Shown here: in pieces, positions 33,088 through 43,217 of the stretch
Position numbering within the stretch: the stretch's first letter is position 1
Layout of the letters: every line of letters starts with the position of its first letter
From: Sordariomycetes sp. S80-01Y
Taxonomy: Eukaryota > Ascomycota > Sordariomycetes
Direction: 5' to 3'
Assembly (NCBI GenBank): GCA_037042185.1
Contig: JAXQJY010000027.1
Location: 310,001 to 374,000, forward strand
Length of the DNA: 64,000 nucleotides
Made by a program: the position numbers and the translations under genes
The notes under the pieces: generated by a model
Told to the model about the DNA's origin: nothing
Databases searched by the model: none
What the model saw: the letters and a program-made list of their open reading frames with translations, nothing else

Positions 33088-35780
33088 ATGGCCGGCGCAG
33101 AGCTCGAGGACGGCCAGCGCGCCCCCTCCCAGGGCGGCGTCATCGAGGGCTCCAACCCCTCCCGCTACAACCCCAAGGACCCTCTGACCCTCTTCATCAT
33201 CCAGGCCTGCCTCATCCTCATCCTCTGCCACCTTCTTCACTGGCCCCTCAAGAAGATCCGCCAGCCCCGCGTCATCGCAGAGGTCATTGGCGGCATCGTC
33301 CTCGGCCCCTCGGTCATGGGCCGCATCCCCAACTTCCGCGACTCCATCTTCCCCGAGGACTCCCTGCCCAACCTGACCCTCGTTGCCAACCTCGGCCTCG
33401 TGCTTTACCTCTTCCTCATCGGCCTCGAGACCGACGTGCGCTTCCTCGTTAGCAACTGGAGGATCGCCTCGGCCGTCGCCTTTGCCGGCCTGGCACTTCC
33501 CTTCGCCCTGGGCTGCGCCTTGGCCTGGGGCCTGTACAACGAGTTCCGCAACGACCCCGGCCTGGTGCACATTGACTTCAGCACCTACCTGCTCTTCATC
33601 GGCGTTGCCATTGCCATCACTGTGAGTCCCCTTGTCATGTTGCGCTGCGCCGTGGCATCTCGAGCTGCGGCGGAAAGGGGTGAGAAAAAGGGGCCGGGCT
33701 GACTCAGGCAACCGCAGGCCTTCCCTGTTCTCTGTCGTATCCTGACGGAGCTCAACCTCCTCAACACCACTGCCGGCATCATCACGCTGTCTGCGGGCGT
33801 TGCCAATGATGTGATCGGTGAGAAGCGGAAGCTCCCCTTTGAAAACCTTGTGCACTGCTGACGGCGTCGCCAGGCTGGATCCTCCTGGCCCTTTGTGTGA
33901 CGCTGGCCAACGCCGGAAACGGACTCTCATCCCTGTACATTCTGCTCGCTTGCTTTGCTTATCTTCTCTTCCTGCTCTACGGCGTCAAGCCCGTCCTGTA
34001 CTGGATTCTGAAGCGCTCCGGCAGCATCGAGCACGGCCCCTCCCAGGTCATGATTGCCCTCATCCTCCTCATCACCCTCGCCTCCGCCTTCTTCACGGCC
34101 ATCATCGGTGTCCACGCCATTTTCGGAGGCTTCATGGTGGGATTGATCGTTCCTCGTGACAAGGGCTTCGCCATCAAGGTCACCGAAAAGCTCGAAGATC
34201 TGATCGGTGCTATTTTCCTGCCACTTTACTTCACGCTGTCAGGTCTCAACACCGACCTCGGTCTTCTCAACGACGGCCTGACCTGGGGCTATGTTGTCGC
34301 CGTTACGCTGACCGCCTTCTTCTCCAAGATCATCGGCGCTACCCTGGCAGCGAGGCTCAGCGGCATCGTCTGGCGCGAGTCCCTGACCATCGGCGCCCTC
34401 ATGTCCTGCAAGGGTCTCGTCGAGCTCATCGTCCTCAACATCGGTCTTCAAGCCCGCATCCTCAGCACCAGGACCTTTACCATCTTCGTCGTCATGGCGC
34501 TCGTCACCACCTTCGTCACCACGCCGCTGGTATCCTTCCTGTACCCGCCCTCGTACCAGAAGAAGCTTGCCGCCTGGAAGCGTGGGGAGCTTACCTCGTG
34601 GGACTCGGACACGCCATCCGACGGCGCTGGAGCCATTGCCCAGCAGGACCTGCCCGCGAACAACAGAGTCCGTCAGCTGCTCGTCTACCTGCGCCTCGAC
34701 AACATGCCCAGCCTGCTCAACCTGGTGGCCCTCTTCGGCAAGGAATCCAGCCCCGAGGCCGGTGCCGCGTCCGACGAGAAGGGTGCTGCGGTTTTAGCTG
34801 CCGGCGCCGAAACTGCTCCGCCTCCCCGCGCGGTCAGGGCGCACGGTCTTCGTCTGTTGCAGCTTGGCGACCGTGACTCGTCCGTTATGACCGTGTCTGA
34901 AGTTGACGAAAATGCCAGCAGCGACCCCGTCGTCAATACATGGAGAACCGTCGGCCAAATCCTCAAGGTGGCCGTCTCGGGCGAGGTTGCCACCATGCCC
35001 GAGCACCGCTTCTCCGAGGCTCTTCTGGCTAAGTCTACCGATACCTCGTCCGACCTCATCCTTCTGCCGTGGAGCGGAGACGGCAATCTCGGCGACACCC
35101 AGAACGTGTCCGACAGCAGGATCGCCTCGTCTTACATCTCCTTCACCATGTCCCTGCTCTCCTCAGCCTCCCACAACCTGGCCATTCTCTTCCCCGCCGG
35201 GTCTCACTCCAAGGACGTCTCCCGCAAGCCTGCAAGTCTCAAGCTCCAGCGCACGCGGTCCTTCACCGACACCCACCGGGAGATCCAACCGCTGCCTGTC
35301 AAGAACAAGGCCCAGCGCGTTGTGCTGCCCTTCTTCGGCGGTGCGGATGACAAGCTCGCCCTTATGCTTGTTCTGCAGCTCTGCGAGCGGCAGGAGGTGA
35401 CCGCCTCCATCTTCCACCTCATGCCCGACGGCGCCGCGTCTTCGGAGGACAGGGAGTATCTCCTCAAGATCTCCAACGCTCTCCCCGCGCATGTCGCCGC
35501 TCGCGTCGAGTTCAAGTCGTGCCCCAGCAACGACGTTGCCGAGGAGCTCGTCGGGTCGGCCACGTCGTCGCTGCGCGAGGATTCGGGTGACGTAGCGTGG
35601 AACAACCTCGTCGTGCTCGGCCGTCGCAGCTCCAAGGGCAAGCTGGCCCACGGCATCAAGACCCTCGTCCATGCTTCGGACGAATTGGTCGAGTGCCTCG
35701 GCGACGCGGCTGGCGCGCTCATCGGCGTCGACCTCAAGGCTGACCTTTTGGTCGTGCAGGCTAGATCTTCTCGCACTTAG
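33088..35780 (+). CDS. Kha1-type K+/H+ antiporter (CPA2 family)
   Basis: Three exons (33088..33621, 33718..33817, 33874..35780) give 846 residues, as expected for fungal Kha1. About twelve membrane spans fill residues ~30-420. Conserved CPA2 features include [28 protein letters not shown] with the ion-binding acidic residue region, [24 protein letters not shown], and [10 protein letters not shown] ahead of [14 protein letters not shown]. The C-terminal ~400 residues are a cytosolic regulatory part with two universal-stress-like folds ([28 protein letters not shown]). It exchanges K+ (or Na+) for protons, probably in a Golgi or endosomal membrane, and affects alkaline pH tolerance in yeasts. 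Confidence 0.93.
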
Positions 35781-36455
35781 GTTGCATTTTCTCCGTCTTG
35801 GGAACATATCTTGGATATTCGGCACAAGGGTATGCGCTTCTTACATTTTGGGTTCGATGGCATTATCGGTGTTTCTCACGGGACGTTTTATGCTGTCAGT
35901 TGGTCATTTGTTGGATATTCTGTATTCCCGCCTACGGAAGAGCGTTGATCCCGGTCTTTTGAATATCATGACTATGTCAGGACCAGCCTATTCTCTCCAT
36001 TCGCCAGATGGCCACGGTGACTTGTAGACTCCAGTCTGGCTATTTGCACATTGTCTTCGTGGCACGCAATCGCCATCTTCAACGTGTGCCTTTGGAGGAC
36101 TCATGGACGTAGTGATCTGCGGCTCTTCTTGGCTGGGACCAGAAATAAGGTGTAAGTGAAAATGGTGAGAATGGTACTGAGAGAGGATAGATTAAACTAG
36201 ACAATTATTGTAATAACCCTAAAAACGCTAAAAATCAAATTGGTTGTATGTGGACTGGCCGCTGCTTGCTGGTCCTCGGCGGCTCGGATAGGGGGGTAGA
36301 CGCAGCCCCTGTCTCTCAAACCCCTTTATGGCTCCCCTTGCTCCAGACATGAAATTCAACGCACCCATGTTTACACTTTCAAATACGAACATCGATATCA
36401 CAGCCGCCACCCGAGAAGTGCGCACCATCTCGAACGCGACTGGGATTTGACCGCC
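35781..36455. other. Intergenic between convergent antiporter and SDR genes
   Basis: 3' flanks of both genes. Nothing coding or repetitive stands out. Confidence 0.55.
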
Positions 36456-37494
36456 TTACTGGCTCTTCTTGGCCCGTTGTTGACCCAATTTGAAGATGCT
36501 CGACTTGGCCTCAGCCGTGTGCAGGCCTGCAGCCTTGGTCACGGCACCGTCAAAGACGGTTCTCGGACCGAAGGCATTCAGCAGCCAGACCAGGAACGCA
36601 TTGGATCCTTTCCAGAGGAAGGAAGACTTGCCGTTGAGGACAGCAGCGACGACCTGGCGGGCAAACTCGGCCGGCGTCATCTTCTCGAGGTGGTCCTTCG
36701 TCCTCGCCTTGACCGACTCCTCCACGGAGCGGTACAAGCTATCGGGGCCGAAGTTGATGTTCTCGGCGGCCATGAGCGGCGTCGAGACCTGTCCCATGTA
36801 CAGCGTCACCACCCGCAGGCCCAGGGGCTGAACCTCGATTCGGAGCGTGTCGGAGTAGGAGGCGACCGCTGCCTTGCTGGCGTTGTAGGCAGAGGTGAAG
36901 GGGCCTGGAAGGCGGGCCAGGACCGAGGCGACGTTGACGATGGTTGGTGCGTGGCCCGGGCTCACTGCTGCCAAGAGAAGAGGCGTGAAGGCCGTGACCA
37001 TGTCCATGAGGCCGAAGACGTTGGCCTCAAACATGCGGCGGACCTGGGAGGCATCTGCCTCGACGGCGGGCGCTTCGTACACTGAGGCACCGGGTCAGCG
37101 CTGGGTCGTTGCGAAAAGCGAAGGGAGCTAGCTATCTGCAAGCGAAGATGGAAGCAACTTACGTGAGCCGGCATTGTTGAACAGAATGTCCAGAGACCCC
37201 CCCGTGCGAGTCGTAATCTCGGCGACGAGGGCGGAAATGCTCTCCGCGCTCGTCACATCAAGAACAAGAGTCTCGATGCCCTTGTCGCGAAGGTTGCCTA
37301 GGGTCTTCTGGGAGCGGGCGGTCGCGAAGACGCGGAACCCCTTGGACGCGAACTCCAGCGCTAGCGCATTGCCTGCGCTGCCTTGGGAGCATCTGTTCAA
37401 CGCACGTTAGCCTGGCTCTTGGCGATCGACAAGTGGTGGAGCCTCCCGCGTACCCGGTGATGAGGATGGATTGCTGTTTCTTTTGGCTGGACAT
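36456..37494 (-). CDS. Ayr1-like NADPH-dependent 1-acyl-DHAP reductase (SDR)
   Basis: Three exons (37454..37494, 37163..37392, 36456..37081) give 298 residues. The first exon codes for only 13 residues, and the TGCSQGSAG cofactor motif is completed across intron 1 (GTACGC donor). NNAGS spans intron 2, and the catalytic YNASK sits in exon 3. VFATARSQKTL, the EANVFGLM segment and the C-terminal FLWKGSNAFLVWLLNAFGP resemble fungal 1-acyldihydroxyacetone-phosphate reductases, which act in ether-lipid and phosphatidate synthesis. In secondary-metabolite settings the same fold reduces other ketones, so the substrate is uncertain. Confidence 0.85.
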
Positions 37495-37916
37495 TGTGGT
37501 GATAGCAGTTTCTGGAATGAAATGAATTGATGATTTCGAGACTGAGCTTTTGGGAGCAGCGCCGAGCTGGCGTCACTTAATATGGCCCGTGGAGCGGCCT
37601 TGCAAAGTCTGTCTCAGCGGCAGTGCCTTGTCACTAGTCCAGCTAGGCTCGGATCTCTTATGTAAATCGATTTTGACAAATCGAGCCGTGCCTAGCAGCG
37701 CGCCACCAAAGCTATGCTTCGTCGGAATGATTGTTGGTCCGCGGGCTCGCCAAGGTGAATTTGCGTTTGTCTGGGCTAGGCCTCTGGAATGACGGCCTCT
37801 CATTCCAGAGCTTTTATGAAGTCATCTCGCCCTGCTCGTTGCGCTTCGCCATTGCGCTTCTTTGTTTTCCGCAGCACACACTTCTTCCCAATCATCATCT
37901 TAAGCATCTGCACACC
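37495..37916. promoter_or_regulatory. Shared divergent promoter of Ayr1-like SDR and enoyl reductase
   Basis: A 422-bp region between two divergent oxidoreductase genes. It holds two inverted repeats. Arms of 10 bp lie at 37643-37652 and 37686-37695 (CTAGGC[T/A]CGG, one mismatch). A perfect 7-bp palindrome with a 4-nt spacer lies at 37667-37684 (TCGATTT arms). Dyads like these can be sites for dimeric regulators; the factor is unknown. Confidence 0.5.
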
Positions 37917-39002
37917 ATGAAGGCTCTCAAGTCCAACCGCAGCATCGTCACCCGCATCTTCAATGCCGCTTCTGGAAAGTCCATCTGCGGCACGGGAGGT
38001 CGTGTTGAGGACGACGTGCTCACGCCCAGCATCACCAGCAACGAGATCCTCGTCAAGGTCAAGGCCGTCGCGCTGAATCCCACCGACTTCAAGCATCTTG
38101 ATGTCATATCGCCCCCTCACTCCATTATCGGCTGCGACTACGCCGGTGTGGTCCACAAGGTCGGCGACGCGGCCTCGAAGAGCTGGAAGGTTGGCGACAG
38201 AGTCGCCGGCGCTGTCCACGGCGGTCTCTACCCCGACAAGGGCTCCTTTGCAGAGTTCCTGAAAACTGAGGCGGATCTCGCCTTCAAGATTCCGGATAGC
38301 GTCAGCGATACCGATGCCACCACCTACGGCGTCTCGGCCGTGACAGCCATGCTCGACTTGCACGTCCGGCATGGCCTTCCCATGATCGACGAGAAGGCTC
38401 ATGCCCCTACAAATGAAGCTATCTTCATCTACGCGGGGTCCACCAGCGCCGGTCTGTACCACATCGAGTACGCAAAGGCGGTCGGATACACGGTTGTCAC
38501 CACGGCCTCGCCGCACTCCTTCGACCTGGTCAAGAAGTACGGCGCCGACGCCGTGTACGACTACAAGTCAGAAAACGTGGCGGAGCAGATCGTCAAGGAC
38601 TACCCCAGCATCACCAAGGCCGTCGACTGCTTCTCCGAGGGCAAGTCGACGTCCGTGTGCGCCGAGGTGATCAAGCCCAAGGGCGGCAAGGTGGTGACCC
38701 TGCTGCCCAACGGCAAGTCCAGCCTGCCCAACGTCACCTACGAGCTCACGATGGCGTACACGGCCTTTGGTCATGCCTTCCGGTGGCTGCCGCCCGTCGG
38801 CCCCAAGTGGGACGTCCAGCCGGCGGACCGCGAGGCCCTGGCGCGCTTCTACCAGGTCCTGCCGCGGGTGACGCACATCCTGAAGCCGATTCCGACCATT
38901 GAGCTGAGGGAGGGCTTTGAAGGAATCCTCGAGGGGCTGGATAAGTTGCGAAGTGGGAAGGTCTCGGGCGGAAAGCAGGTGGTGAGGTTCGGGGGCGAGT
39001 GA
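37917..39002 (+). CDS. Zinc-type MDR enoyl reductase (LovC/ToxD-like)
   Basis: A single exon of 361 residues. The start is ATG at 37917 (MKALKSNRSIV), after a pyrimidine-rich leader. It is a medium-chain dehydrogenase/reductase without the zinc-binding cysteines, of the fungal trans-enoyl-reductase type. Motifs are VALNPTDFKHLD, IIGCDYAGVV, KVGDRVAG, the NADPH segment IFIYAGSTSAGLYHIEYAK with VVTTASPHSFDLVKKYGADA, and C-terminal SGGKQVVRF. Such enzymes reduce alpha,beta double bonds, either in trans for a polyketide synthase (LovC) or on free metabolites. No synthase is present here. It shares a promoter with the Ayr1-like SDR, suggesting co-regulation. Confidence 0.9.
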   Translation: MKALKSNRSIVTRIFNAASGKSICGTGGRVEDDVLTPSITSNEILVKVKAVALNPTDFKHLDVISPPHSIIGCDYAGVVHKVGDAASKSWKVGDRVAGAVHGGLYPDKGSFAEFLKTEADLAFKIPDSVSDTDATTYGVSAVTAMLDLHVRHGLPMIDEKAHAPTNEAIFIYAGSTSAGLYHIEYAKAVGYTVVTTASPHSFDLVKKYGADAVYDYKSENVAEQIVKDYPSITKAVDCFSEGKSTSVCAEVIKPKGGKVVTLLPNGKSSLPNVTYELTMAYTAFGHAFRWLPPVGPKWDVQPADREALARFYQVLPRVTHILKPIPTIELREGFEGILEGLDKLRSGKVSGGKQVVRFGGE

Positions 39003-39844
39003 TGCTTTTGACGAAGTGCGCGTTGCAGGATTTTGGTTTGGTACCACTGCTTGTTTGAATTTCTATTAGAGTCTACAATAATATACATATATATCTATGT
39101 TTGTTTTGTCTGCAATTAAATCCGACGTTGATTGAGGGTTAAAGACGTCCTGGGCACTGCATCATTGGAAGCAGAGTCGTGAGTGAGTGAGTGAGTGAGT
39201 GAGGTCAACAACCATGGACGCTGTGACGCTTGACATGTCGAAACCAACTACGAGCCGCAAGTCTACTTAGAACTTTTCGTGTTTAGTTCCCGAGTCCCGA
39301 GTTCCACGGCATGAAAGAGTGCGGTTGAGCGCTGTGCAACCACCACCAATCCGCCGACTGTGTTCATGCCATCTCCTCAGCTTCCAGAACACAACCCATT
39401 ACAGAGATGAAGCTGTGCAGTCAACCTCGGACCTTATCAATCTGTTTGGCTTAGTTATATAGAAGCTGCTAGAAGTCGATAGAATATGCGTGTGTGTCCG
39501 GCGTGGCCGATTATCTAAGACCTCCGACTCCAAAGCCGAAGCGTCCGGGGGCGCTAGTTGAACCCCTGCGGGATACGGGGAAATTTATAAGAGGACCCCA
39601 ATTTAGCGCCGGGAGTTGAGAGCCCCAAATCGTTCAATCCCGGAGGCTGGAACGGCTGACCCGGCGTAGTTTGCTAATGGCTGCCGTAGGCTGTGTACTA
39701 GGTGATGACAAAATGTCCAAATTGGGGGAAATGTTTAGGATATAAGAGATGTCGGGGAAGCTCATTTTCTAGTATGATCATCACACAGCTCCACCATTTC
39801 TGAACAGATACTTCCTTCGACTAGTCTCATTCACAGCCGCTGCA
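39003..39844. other. Intergenic upstream of the alpha/beta hydrolase
   Basis: This contains a (GTGA)n microsatellite and a GC-rich promoter stretch at ~39,500-39,700 with many CGG/CCG triplets. Such triplets are the half-sites of Zn2Cys6 regulators. No gene or tRNA is supported. Confidence 0.5.
39181..39203. repeat. (GAGT)n microsatellite
   Basis: Nearly six tandem 4-bp units in non-coding DNA. Confidence 0.9.
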
Positions 39845-40711
39845 ATGTCGACTCTACAAACTGCCCCGACCCAATTCACCTCCGTTGATGGCACCAAGGT
39901 GGCCTATCGACGGTTTGGAGCAAAGAGCGCCGTCCCCCTGTTCTACATCAACCACCTTCGCGGTTCAATGGACACGCTCGATCCGCTGCTGTTCAACACC
40001 ATTGCAGAGAACCGCGAGGTAGTCGTGTACGACAGCTTCGGCATCGGGCACAGCGGCGGCGATGTCCCGCCGTCCACCGTTACTATGGCGTCGATTGCGG
40101 CCAAGTTCCTGGCTGCCATCGGCGTCACCAAGGCCGATGTCCTCGGTTTCTCCATGGGCGGCGGCATCGCCCAGATCCTCGCCTGGGACTACCCTCAGCT
40201 GGTCCGCAAGGTGATCCTGGCCGGTACCCAGTCCGCCATCGGCCCGGGGGTGGTGCTGCCGCCCAAGGAAGTGTTGGAGAGCGCCGGGGCCAACAACGAC
40301 GAGCCTCCGACCGAGCAGGATATGATGGGCCTGTTCTTCTACCCGTCCAAGTCCAGTCTAGCACTCGGCAGTGAATGGTGGAAGCGCATCCACGAGCGGA
40401 ACGTCGACGGCGAGGAAAGGAAGGCCTATCTCGTGGGACCCGGAGCGCAGGCTCAGCTGCAGGCCATCTACGGCTTCACGGTGGACGAGGCCAACTTCGG
40501 CCGTCTCAAGGACATCAAGGCGCCAACGCTTGTGACCAACGGCCACACGGACGTCATGTCGCCGACCCCCAACAGCTTCGTTTTGCAGCAAAACATCCAA
40601 AATGCTCATCTCATCGTCTATCCCGATGCAGGCCACGGGCATTTGTTCCAGGTGCCCAAACTCTACGCCCAGCACCTCGAGCTCTTCCTCGGCAGCCCCC
40701 AGGAGACCTGA
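39845..40711 (+). CDS. Alpha/beta hydrolase
   Basis: A single exon of 288 residues. The nucleophile elbow GFSMGGG places Ser103. D236 (TNGHTDVMSP) and H264 (YPDAGHGHLFQ) complete a Ser-Asp-His triad. VVVYDSFGIGHSGG and the oxyanion-side NHLRGSMD are typical of small lactonase/haloperoxidase-like hydrolases (bromoperoxidase or 3-oxoadipate enol-lactonase type). No signal peptide. The genomic neighbours are reductases, so a catabolic or detoxifying role is possible, but the substrate is unknown. Confidence 0.9.
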   Translation: MSTLQTAPTQFTSVDGTKVAYRRFGAKSAVPLFYINHLRGSMDTLDPLLFNTIAENREVVVYDSFGIGHSGGDVPPSTVTMASIAAKFLAAIGVTKADVLGFSMGGGIAQILAWDYPQLVRKVILAGTQSAIGPGVVLPPKEVLESAGANNDEPPTEQDMMGLFFYPSKSSLALGSEWWKRIHERNVDGEERKAYLVGPGAQAQLQAIYGFTVDEANFGRLKDIKAPTLVTNGHTDVMSPTPNSFVLQQNIQNAHLIVYPDAGHGHLFQVPKLYAQHLELFLGSPQET

Positions 40712-41060
40712 TAGTTGCGTCGTCATGTACAGTACAGGTCTACCAGTGAATAAGGTAGTACGAAGTAATATACATCTTACGAGTTCTTGCTTCAGTTAAT
40801 TGTATGTGACGCTACGGCCTACTTTGTCATGAAGCCAACTCATGTCTAAGCGCGAGCACCCTGTGGTACAACGGCTATTGTGATAGTGTGCAAGATCTTA
40901 CAACAAATGGGATTGAATATGACGTTGCAAGTTTATTTCTCAGATCATAACACATTTCCACGTTTGGAATCTCGAATGGACAAGAGCATAAGTACGATTG
41001 AGGCCTGGGACGGTGAATTCGGTCTCGTGCCACTCCTCTCGACGCTACGTAGCGAACTAC
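40712..41060. other. Intergenic between convergent hydrolase and beta-helix genes
   Basis: A short AT-richer stretch of 3' flanks. Nothing else is seen. Confidence 0.55.
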
Positions 41061-42128
41061 CTAGCAGATGTTCCGTGCAGCATTGCCGGTGATGCCCCAG
41101 TAGATGTTATCGGCGCAGGGCGACTCACGAACTGGGGTGTTGTTCACCTCGAGCTCCATGAAAATGCCGCTCGTGTTGGGGAACTCGCTGCGTGCGGCAA
41201 CGCGAACCTCCCCTCCGCCGTTGACGACGCCGTCCCTGATGGCGAGGTTGTAGCAGTTCTCAATCAAGATGGCGTTATTCCCGTTGTTGGCTAGGTCGAT
41301 ATACTTGATCTCCGCGGCCCCGGACATGGACACGCAGAAGATGCCACGGCCGCCGCCTCGCGAGTAGACTCGGTCGACCCAGACGTTGGTGGTGGTGTAC
41401 TGGCCGTTGCTGAGCTGTCCGTTGTTGTTCGCAAATCGCAGAGTGGCGTAGCCCGTTCCGGCACCGACGTTGTTTCCTTCGACGTAGCCGACCCAGACGT
41501 TGGTAGACTTTTGCACAAGGAGCCCGCATTCGCCAACATCCCGGGCGATAACAGCGTCAATGTCCAGGCCGTCGATGTTCCAGACTTCAACCGCGTGGCT
41601 CCCCGCGCCGGTGACGGTGATTGTGCCCATTCTAGTGTTGTAGTTGAAAGCAGCATCACGGTCGAATCGGATGCCGAGACCACCGCTGAGGTTGAGCGTG
41701 ATCTGTCCCAGGTACAGGTTCCGCGTACCGGAGAAGCGCAGTCCAAAGTACGGGTTGCCGGTCATCTTCAGGTAAGGGATGCTGACGTCGTTCTGGCCAG
41801 TGACCTCTATCGCACCGCGGCCGGATCTGTTGCTCACATTCATGGTGCCGCAGACCTCGAATGTCTTGCCGCTGGTCACGGTGATGGTGGACGCGCCGAT
41901 GCTGCCGGAGGACCACACGACGACGCGCTGACCGGAGCCAATGCGGTCCAGGGCCGTCTGGATGGCAAGACGGTAGTCGGAGCCCGTGTAGACGTTGGCG
42001 CCGTTGACATTCGCGGTGAAGGTGCCGGAGCCAGTAACTACGCCTTGGGCCGAGCCATCACCGCAAGCTGCCAGGGCGGTGGTGATCAGCGAGAGCCCGA
42101 AGGCGAGGAAGCTCGAAGGGCGAACCAT
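41061..42128 (-). CDS. Secreted parallel beta-helix (pectin-lyase-fold) protein
   Basis: A single exon of 355 residues. Residues 1-20 are a clear signal peptide (LAFGLSLITTALA), with cleavage before ACGDG. The rest is a right-handed beta-helix with regular rungs such as GLRFSGTRNLYLGQITLNL, GIRFDRDAAFNYNTRMGTIT, AVEVWNIDGLDIDAVIARD, GRGIFCVSMSGAAEIKYIDL and AILIENCYNLAIRDGVVNGG. This is the pectate-lyase/GH28 type of fold. I see no clear polygalacturonase catalytic motif (NTD, DD), so lyase activity or a glycan-binding role is as likely. The even number of cysteines suggests extracellular disulfides. It is probably secreted and may act on plant or microbial polysaccharide. Confidence 0.85.
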   Translation of the reverse strand: MVRPSSFLAFGLSLITTALAACGDGSAQGVVTGSGTFTANVNGANVYTGSDYRLAIQTALDRIGSGQRVVVWSSGSIGASTITVTSGKTFEVCGTMNVSNRSGRGAIEVTGQNDVSIPYLKMTGNPYFGLRFSGTRNLYLGQITLNLSGGLGIRFDRDAAFNYNTRMGTITVTGAGSHAVEVWNIDGLDIDAVIARDVGECGLLVQKSTNVWVGYVEGNNVGAGTGYATLRFANNNGQLSNGQYTTTNVWVDRVYSRGGGRGIFCVSMSGAAEIKYIDLANNGNNAILIENCYNLAIRDGVVNGGGEVRVAARSEFPNTSGIFMELEVNNTPVRESPCADNIYWGITGNAARNIC

Positions 42129-43217
42129 GCTAATGATCGAAGACAGAGGTGCTCAACGGGTCGATTGGATAGTCTAATCAGCTATGCTCTAAATGCAGGA
42201 ATGCCAGTGTCAATCTTCACTTCTTATAAGACCGAGCTCGCTGTTCTTACCCCCGAGGGCCACTTAGCGCGTGCTGCTCACCCATCCCGGTGTTGTACAA
42301 GGCCAAGAAAGAGTCAGGGATTATCCACGAACTAGGAAAGTGGTGTGCTGTTGTTTTAAAGTTCGGTTGGTTCGGCAATTGCGTGAATCGTGCGGGTACG
42401 GGCTGCTAGTATGCGCCAAATCCAATATTGCGGAACGTGACTCTCCGGACATCAATCAGTTCTAGTATAAATTGGGTGCTCCCACCTCTCAATTAGCGAG
42501 TAGCCACGAGTGATAATACAGCAAACAAGTCCATCTCGGTCAGAAACCCCATCACGTAGTCATGTAGAGTGGCTTCAATCTCTGCTTGCGTAGCACCTGT
42601 TTCTACCTATCCAGCCAAGGGTCGGTAACCAAGTTCGGGGTCCCCTTGATGCAGATGACTCCAAGATAAGTTAGCCATTTCTGGGGTCAAAGCAGTTATA
42701 CATTAGGGTTGCAACATGTCGTTGCTCTTTTGTGCGCTAGCGTTCGTCGATCGGGTGAGCTGCTGCCGAGGTGGTCAGATGTTGGAAGCTATGTCCATAA
42801 ACGGGATACAACAACGAGGTTGAGCTGGGGAAAGAGGCAATGAAGAGGAACCCAACAGCTATTCTTCGCTCCCCGATACTTACAGAACTACCAGTCAGGC
42901 TCCTCGGAGTCTTTGTTGTCAAGGCTCGCTAGTCGCCACTCAGAGTAGTTAGCACAGGAGGTATCTGAATTGGGGTTTGTGACCTCCTCAACCGGAGCTT
43001 GATACACTTTCCGCGACAAACTACCGTACCTTTATGTCGTCTAATGTCAAGAAGGGGTCCGCCAGTGAGGTGCACATTAAGCGGATATATCGGAGATCTC
43101 GGGCTTAAGCACACCTCAGTGCCTAGTTGATTACATACAGGTGCGTGCTGACGCTGCAAACAAATCAACGCGTTGACTGCTCTGACGGGAAGCTGCTCTC
43201 TGTTCATCATCGCCATC
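42129..43217. other. Divergent intergenic region
   Basis: Promoters of the secreted protein (minus) and the regulator-like gene (plus). No credible gene. Small open frames here lack conserved features. Confidence 0.5.

Noticed and set aside
39499-39600. tRNA-like stretch containing CGACTCCAAAGCCGAAG, reminiscent of a tRNA-Trp anticodon arm
   Set aside because: The anticodon stem pairs poorly, there is no A box with a D arm, and the only T-arm-like string is in the wrong orientation and without a proper stem.
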